NCBI RefSeq assembly: GCF_900156435.1
Contig: NZ_FTPQ01000001.1
Span: 124,001 to 188,000 of the forward strand
Direction: 5' to 3'
From: Microbacterium sp. RU1D
GTDB taxonomy: Bacteria; Actinomycetota; Actinomycetes; Actinomycetales; Microbacteriaceae
DNA length: 64,000 nucleotides
Shown one piece after another: positions 60,651-64,000 of the stretch. The translations under genes were made by a program, and so were the position numbers. The notes under the pieces are model-generated. The model was not told the DNA's origin and did no database searches. It worked only from the letters and a program-made list of their open reading frames with translations. Within the stretch, counting starts at the first letter, position 1; each line of letters begins with the position of its first letter.

Positions 60651-61206
60651 TCCAGACGCTCGGCGCGGGGCGCTTCGTCGACGGCAGTGACGAGCCCGCG
60701 GCCCAGTCGTGCACCCACGACTCGATGTCGGGCAGTCCCTCGGGGCGGCCCACCGCGGCGAAGAGCTCGTCGTGCGGGACGGTCCCGCCGGTGCGGCGGA
60801 GGATGCGCGCCCGGATGATCGCGCGGGCGTAGATCTCGCCCTTCACCAGGGCGCGGTGCTCGAGGTACACCGCGCGGTCGTCGTGTCCGATCAGGCGGGT
60901 TTCGAGCTCGAAACGCTGCCACAGCTCCAACGACCGGCGGAACGTGATCGTCTCGGCCGCCACGACGGCGTACCAGCCCTGCTTCGTCATCGCCGACATC
61001 AGTCCGGCGCGGGTCAGCAGGTCCCACCGGCCGAGGTCGAAGAGCGACAGGTAGCGACCGTTGTTCAGGTGGCGCAACAGGTCGATGTCGGTCGGCAGCA
61101 CCCGGATGCGCAGACGCGCCACCGAGTTCGGGTCGATGGGCCCTTCGCGGCGCAGACGGCGGCGGGCACGGACGAGCACGAGAAGCGTGCGCCAGAGGAC
61201 GTTCAC
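60646..61206 (-). CDS. Acyl-CoA thioesterase-like hot-dog protein
   Basis: A 186-residue single hot-dog domain protein of the 4HBT/thioesterase family (PF13279-like). [30 protein letters not shown] is the signature segment where Asp and Asn sit in the active-site helix, followed by [23 protein letters not shown]. It should hydrolyse an acyl thioester; substrate unknown. TACGCT lies eight bases before GTG 61206 and no ribosome binding site is seen, so this is chosen as a leaderless start; a longer frame from 61230 is possible. Confidence 0.85.
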   Translation of the reverse strand: MNVLWRTLLVLVRARRRLRREGPIDPNSVARLRIRVLPTDIDLLRHLNNGRYLSLFDLGRWDLLTRAGLMSAMTKQGWYAVVAAETITFRRSLELWQRFELETRLIGHDDRAVYLEHRALVKGEIYARAIIRARILRRTGGTVPHDELFAAVGRPEGLPDIESWVHDWAAGSSLPSTKRPAPSVWS

Positions 61207-61370
61207 GAGGGGCGAGCGTAGCGAGTCCACGACGGATCGGCGATCTCGTTGTCAGCCATCGACAAACAGCGCGGCCGGCGCTCAGAACCGGCCCGCGGGC
61301 GATGGGGGACCCCTCGCTAACGCATCCGAGCCCGTCATGGCACCGATTTCACCTGCGCCGCACCCGCGCG

Positions 61371-61376
61371 TAGAGT
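61371..61376 (+). promoter_or_regulatory. -10 box of the GNAT gene (leaderless)
   Basis: TAGAGT six bases before the ATG at 61383. Confidence 0.55.
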
Positions 61377-61382
61377 CACGCC

Positions 61383-61889
61383 ATGACTGCGGAGACCCGA
61401 ACCGACATCGTCGTCCGTCCGGTGCGCGATGTGGATGCCGAAGCCCTGGGCCGCGTGCACGCCACCTGCTGGCACGAGACCTACGACCACCTCATCAGCA
61501 AGGCGGCCCTCGAGGCCGTCTCCCCCCGCCGCATGGCCGAGCTCTGGACTCACTGGGCCGCGCAGGGCGACGGATACCGCATGCACGCCGCCCTCGTGAA
61601 CGGCGAGATCGTCGGCTTCGTCGGTTCGGGCCCCGCGCGCGACGACGACGCCCCGCGCGAGCGCGAGCTGTACTTCATCTACCTGCTCGACGCGTTCCAC
61701 GGCACCGGCATCGGACAGCAGCTGTTCGACGCCGCGGTCGAGGAGGGCGAGGGCCTGTACCTCTGGGTCGCCGACGACAACCCGCGCGCGCACCGCTTCT
61801 ACACGCGCAACGGCTTCGAACTCGACGGCGCCTCGCACACCGAGCCCTTCCTCGGCGAGGAGCTCACCGAGGTGCGCTTCGTCCGCTGA
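61383..61889 (+). CDS. GNAT family N-acetyltransferase
   Basis: A 168-residue acetyltransferase. [22 protein letters not shown] is the start, [24 protein letters not shown] holds the acetyl-CoA-binding Q/RxxGxG/A-like loop (GTGIGQ), and [21 protein letters not shown] is the C-terminal GNAT block. It transfers acetyl to an amine of a protein, peptide or small molecule. It is followed after two bases by the cofE-like gene, so they are co-transcribed. Confidence 0.92.
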   Translation: MTAETRTDIVVRPVRDVDAEALGRVHATCWHETYDHLISKAALEAVSPRRMAELWTHWAAQGDGYRMHAALVNGEIVGFVGSGPARDDDAPRERELYFIYLLDAFHGTGIGQQLFDAAVEEGEGLYLWVADDNPRAHRFYTRNGFELDGASHTEPFLGEELTEVRFVR

Positions 61890-61891
61890 CC

Positions 61892-62674
61892 GTGCTGCAG
61901 ATCTGGGCCCTCGACGGCATCCGTGAGATCACCCCGGGCGACGACCTCGTCGGGGTGATCCTGGATGCCATCGGCGAACCGCTGCGCGACGGTGCCGATC
62001 GGTCGCTGCGCGACGGGGACATCGTCGTCGTCACGAGCAAGATCGTGTCGAAGGCCGAGGGGCGCATCATCGAGGCCGCCGACCGCGAAGAGGCCATCAC
62101 GCGCGAAACCGTGCGCCTGGTGGCATCCCGCACCTCGCCCACCGGGCACGTGACGCGCATCGTCGAGAATCCGCTCGGCATCGTCTCGGCCGCCGCCGGC
62201 GTCGACGCGAGCAACACCCCCGAGGGGACCGTGCTGCTGCTCCCCGTCGACCCCGACGCCTCGGCGCGGGCCCTGGCGACGGGCCTGCGCACGGCGACGG
62301 GGGCGCACGTGGGCGTGATCATCACCGATACGCTCGGCCGCGCCTGGCGCGAGGGCCAGACCGATCACGCGATCGGGGCCGGCGGCATCCACGTGTTCGA
62401 AGACCTCCGCGGAACGGTGGATGCCGAGGGCCGCCCCCTCGTGGTGACCCTGCCGTGCGTGGCCGACGAGATCGCCGCCGCGACCGATCTGGTCAAGGGC
62501 AAGGCCTCGCGCCGCCCGGTCGCGATCGTGCGCGGACGCGCCGACCTCGTCGGCGACCTCGACCTGCCCGGCGCCCGCTCGATCGTTCGCGACCCCGCGC
62601 GCGACATGTTCCGCCAGGGCGCCGACGAGGCCTACGCCGAGGGCTTGGCCGCCGGACGCGCGGCGGGGGCGTAG
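61892..62674 (+). CDS. cofE: Coenzyme F420-0:L-glutamate ligase-like protein
   Basis: A 260-residue protein of the CofE/FbiB N-domain family. [98 protein letters not shown] and [15 protein letters not shown] are the order seen in F420-0:gamma-glutamyl ligases. It adds glutamate to coenzyme F420-0 with GTP. It lacks the nitroreductase-like C-domain of the mycobacterial FbiB. GTG 61892 starts two bases after the GNAT stop. No cofC, cofD or fbiC gene is in the window. Confidence 0.9.
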   Translation: MLQIWALDGIREITPGDDLVGVILDAIGEPLRDGADRSLRDGDIVVVTSKIVSKAEGRIIEAADREEAITRETVRLVASRTSPTGHVTRIVENPLGIVSAAAGVDASNTPEGTVLLLPVDPDASARALATGLRTATGAHVGVIITDTLGRAWREGQTDHAIGAGGIHVFEDLRGTVDAEGRPLVVTLPCVADEIAAATDLVKGKASRRPVAIVRGRADLVGDLDLPGARSIVRDPARDMFRQGADEAYAEGLAAGRAAGA

Positions 62675-62786
62675 CGGGGCTGCGGCCGCCGGGCGAGGTG
62701 GCGGCGTCCGCGCGCGGGTCGGCGCGCGGGGCCGAGCGCCGCCTCGTCCCACTTCTGGCGGTGCATGTCCCGCAAAGGGTGCGCTG

Positions 62787-63739
62787 ATCTTCGTCCGCAC
62801 CGGGCGCAAGAGCACCGAATCAGGCGCGTCGGCGTCCGGTGCGTCGCTCATCGCTCGGGTGTTGGCCGATCTGCTGGCCGTGGTGCAGGAAGGTCCGAAT
62901 GAGCTGCGTCAGGTCGCCGTCGACCGCGGCGATTTCAAGAAGTACCAGGAGATTACGCGCGGTCTTGAGGCGTCGTTGCTGGCGCTGGCGACCGGTAGCG
63001 GCGCCTAGGCGGCGTGTTCTCCCATCACACGACGAACCCCATGGCGCTTGATCGTCCGGTGGTCCACAACATTTCCGCGATCGGTGAGGCTGAGGGCGAT
63101 CTGCGTGCGGCCACGCTGCTCGCGTGCTGGTCGAACGGCTTCGCGACGGTGAACATCGCCAACGTCCTCGCGGACGCTGGCTTGGAACCGCGCCGGCACT
63201 ACTTCGTCATCATGGATGAGCTGTGACGTGCCCTGCGCGCCGGTAACGGCATCGTCGACCGCGTGGACTTCCTCACCCGACTCAACCGCCAGGTGGGTGT
63301 CGGCACGGCGATGATTTCGCACGCCATGGCCGACCTGAGCGCCCTTCCGGAGGAGGACCGCCTGAAGGCGAAGGGCTTCGTCGAGCGCGCCGGCATGGTC
63401 ATGTGCGGCGGTCTGCCGTACACCGAAATGCCGGAGCTCACGACGGTCTTCCCGTTCTCGGAGGCCGAGCAAGAGCTGTTGACCGGGTGGCGAGATCCGC
63501 CCGCGTGGGATGCCGCGACGGGCCGCGAGGTCGACCCTCCTGGCCGCGGCAAGTTCCTCGTGAAGGTCGGCACCCGACCGGGCATCCCGGTACAGGTGCA
63601 GCTCATGGAGGCTGAGCGCTCCATCCGCGATACGAATCAGTGTTGGTACGAGCAGTCCCGCACCGCCCGCCGTGCCGTGCGCGCGGTGGAGGAGCTGGCG
63701 GAGGAGCACGAGGAGCGCGAAAAGGAGCCGGCGCTGTGA
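62787..63739 (+). pseudogene. Remnant of a conjugative VirB4/TraC-like ATPase gene
   Basis: A broken coding sequence read in two frames. Frame 1 (62787-63008) gives ADLLAVVQEGPNELRQVAV to ALATGSGA and stops; a one-base change at a run of C (63004-63005) would let it continue as GGVFSHHTTNPMALDRPVVH. In the second frame a TGA at 63224-63226 interrupts VIMDEL and RALRAGNGIVDRVD where an intact homologue has Trp; the frame then stays open to 63739 (LTRLNRQVGVGTAMISHAM, GRGKFLVKVGTRPGIPVQVQ). The 5' part is missing. Recognised as the end of ATP/GTP-binding T4SS proteins of actinobacterial conjugative elements. Confidence 0.75.
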
Positions 63740-64000
63740 GCACTCCGAACAACCGTCGCCGCGATCCCGGCGGCTTCGGCGGCGAGACGCTGATGCTGCT
63801 CGTCCTGGTCGTCGTTGTCGTTGGCGGCTTGGTCGTGACCAACGTCGCGGTGCGCTTGGGCGCGCAGCTCGACGGCACCGCGGCCGAGCCGCCGTCCGAC
63901 CCGTTCGGGCTCACCCTCGGAGTCATCCTCGCGCGCGTGGCGTGGCCGGCATCCGCGATATGGATCGTCGCCGTGCTCGGCGCGATCCTGCTCGTGCTGA
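63736..64000 (+). CDS. Type IV secretion VirD4/TraG-like coupling protein, N-terminus (3' end outside window)
   Basis: GTG 63736 overlaps the last stop of the preceding remnant (GTGA), with AAAGGAG nine bases upstream. The visible 88 codons give a short polar start, a hydrophobic helix ETLMLLVLVVVVVGGLVV, a small extracytoplasmic loop and a second helix beginning WPASAIWIVAVLGAIL. Two N-terminal helices directly after the ATPase are normal for conjugative coupling proteins of the VirD4/TraG group in actinobacterial elements. The rest lies outside the window, so the call rests on position and shape. Confidence 0.6.
   Translation, partial: MSTPNNRRRDPGGFGGETLMLLVLVVVVVGGLVVTNVAVRLGAQLDGTAAEPPSDPFGLTLGVILARVAWPASAIWIVAVLGAILLVL

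Noticed and set aside
63014..63226. A separate small gene with start GTG 63014
   Set aside because: Same frame continues after the TGA into the ATPase end (RALRAGNGIVDRVD); it is part of a broken gene.

Overview
The window is a 64 kb stretch of a high-GC (about 70%) Gram-positive chromosome. The protein families, the TANNNT -10 boxes set a few bases before start codons, the many GTG starts and a very frequent GGATGCC/GGCATCC heptamer suggest an actinobacterium of the Microbacteriaceae, most like Microbacterium. This is inference, as no rRNA or marker gene is present. I saw no tRNA, rRNA, CRISPR array, intact insertion sequence or prophage.

Layout. 1-2.1 kb: Gfo/Idh/MocA oxidoreductase (cut by the window edge) and a sugar isomerase/epimerase-like protein. 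2.2-7.6 kb: an alpha/beta hydrolase, a MarR regulator coupled to an MFS exporter, a 14-TM DHA2 exporter, and a winged-helix regulator with a small membrane protein. 7.7-10.4 kb: a second oxidoreductase/epimerase pair divergent from a TetR regulator. 10.6-24.4 kb: L-rhamnose catabolism (mutarotase, isomerase, kinase, bifunctional aldolase/lactaldehyde dehydrogenase), a lactate oxidase-type flavoenzyme, a rhamnose ABC importer and two LacI regulators. 24.5-29.4 kb: transglutaminase-like, alpha-E and circularly permuted ATP-grasp genes, with a divergent second ATP-grasp gene. 29.6-37 kb: a zinc alcohol dehydrogenase; a three-gene set of GT2, PIG-L deacetylase/NodS-like methyltransferase fusion and acyl-CoA dehydrogenase-like protein; a peptidase-like hydrolase; a membrane-anchored sulfite-oxidase-family protein. 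37.2-39.3 kb: rocD and ddaH for arginine/ornithine breakdown. 39.6-48.2 kb: methionine salvage (mtnA, mtnC, mtnB, mtnK, mtnD) with a sugar-type ABC importer in the mtnK operon. 48.4-55.5 kb: arabinofuranosidase, GH1-like hydrolase, CUT1 ABC importer and LacI regulator. 55.7-62.7 kb: a large PutA-like protein lacking expected active-site residues, an acetyl-xylan-esterase-like protein, a thioesterase, a GNAT and a cofE-like ligase. 62.8-64 kb: the broken end of a conjugative ATPase gene followed by the start of a VirD4-like gene, so the window ends inside an integrative or conjugative element or its remnant.

Working together. The region is largely a plant-polysaccharide and salvage island: rhamnose is imported and taken to DHAP and L-lactate, which the neighbouring flavoenzyme could oxidise to pyruvate; arabinosides are imported and hydrolysed; methylthioribose is probably imported, phosphorylated by MtnK and returned toward methionine. 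Most operons overlap by ATGA/GTGA, carry a visible operator at their promoter and end in strong hairpins, several of them extended and shared by convergent genes.

Points most worth following: the GT2/deacetylase-methyltransferase/ACAD set, the apparently inactive PutA homologue, the mtn-linked transporter, the ATP-grasp peptide-ligase island, the over-represented heptamer and the paired 77-bp palindromic repeats.
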